A stretch of 64,000 bases of DNA, from contig NZ_LOJP01000001.1 in assembly GCF_001553785.1 (NCBI RefSeq), forward strand, positions 4,698,044 to 4,762,043, given 5' to 3'. This document shows positions 63,940 to 64,000 of this stretch, in pieces. The DNA is from Actinoplanes sp. TFC3. GTDB taxonomy: Bacteria > Actinomycetota > Actinomycetes > Mycobacteriales > Micromonosporaceae. The position numbers were made by a program, and so were the translations under genes. The notes beneath the pieces are model-generated. The model saw only the letters and a program-made list of their open reading frames with translations, was not told the origin of the DNA and searched no databases. Position 1 is the stretch's first letter. Each line of letters opens with the position of its first letter.

Positions 63940-64000
63940 CTTCCAGCGCGAGGAGACAGTTTGTCCGCCCACCGACGGCTCGAGCTTCGTGGGCAAGCAC

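Larger units (their letters stand above)
63724..64000. other. gene-free, hairpin-rich right end
   Basis: No convincing gene. An open frame on the minus strand is rich in Pro/Gly/Arg and lacks coding bias of the neighbours. Two strong hairpins are listed separately; the stretch may be a transcribed non-coding RNA or terminator array. Confidence 0.5.

Noticed and set aside
63599..64000. 133-codon minus-strand frame at the right edge
   Set aside because: Pro/Gly/Arg-rich, covers two hairpins and the kinase 3' end; no start signal or coding bias.

Overview
The window is high-GC actinobacterial chromosome. The signs are strong third-position G/C bias, many GTG/TTG starts, start/stop overlaps of the ATGA/GTGA type, a HTH/DUF397 pair, a phosphatidylinositol-mannoside (PIM) operon and a FliA/WhiG-type sigma factor. 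The mix (sigma factor of the sporulation/flagellar type, Ser/Thr kinase with a cellulose-binding-like domain, PIM genes) suggests Micromonosporaceae, Actinoplanes-like; this is inference and no species call is made. I saw no rRNA, tRNA, CRISPR array, insertion sequence or phage module.

Left accessory part (1-34.7 kb). 1-3.15 kb is a leftward run: ArsR regulator, SRPBCC protein, GNAT acetyltransferase, hemerythrin-like protein, small two-helix membrane protein and a coiled-coil protein cut by the window edge. 4.2-12.9 kb is a catabolic locus: an intracellular GH20 hexosaminidase and a sugar-type ABC importer, plus a PLP D-amino-acid-lyase-like enzyme, a regulator, a cog3964-type amidohydrolase and a RidA protein. 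A nearly identical 16-bp direct-repeat site lies in front of both transcription units and probably ties them into one regulon. Next come a shortened HTH/DUF397 pair, a TetR/SDR divergent pair with a perfect operator, purU, a self-sufficient CYP102-type P450 with its TetR regulator, a urease cluster (ureABCFGD, no ureE, His-rich UreG), a BrnT-like toxin-antitoxin pair, a WhiG/FliA-type sigma factor, a receptor Ser/Thr kinase, and a cyanophycin synthetase/cyanophycinase operon.

Right core part (34.7-61 kb). This carries the order conserved across actinobacteria: hisS, metallo-beta-lactamase-fold protein, cyclophilins, rel, apt, secF, secD, yajC, ruvB, ruvA, ruvC, yebC, pdxT, pdxS, pimA, PIM acyltransferase, pgsA, HIT protein. 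RuvB is split at its Walker A motif by an in-frame intein with an unusual Pro1 start. Between pgsA and the HIT gene sit an EF-G-like GTPase and the scar of a deleted divergent monooxygenase/TetR pair. The right end has a remnant of an ECF sigma gene, an ADP-ribosylglycohydrolase, a two-component system whose kinase seems to start at CTG, and a strongly hairpinned non-coding stretch.

How it works together: the core genes cover stringent response, Sec export, Holliday-junction processing, vitamin B6 and PIM synthesis. The accessory loci are mostly nitrogen and carbon scavenging (urea, cyanophycin, amino sugars or acylated D-amino acids), each with a local regulator.
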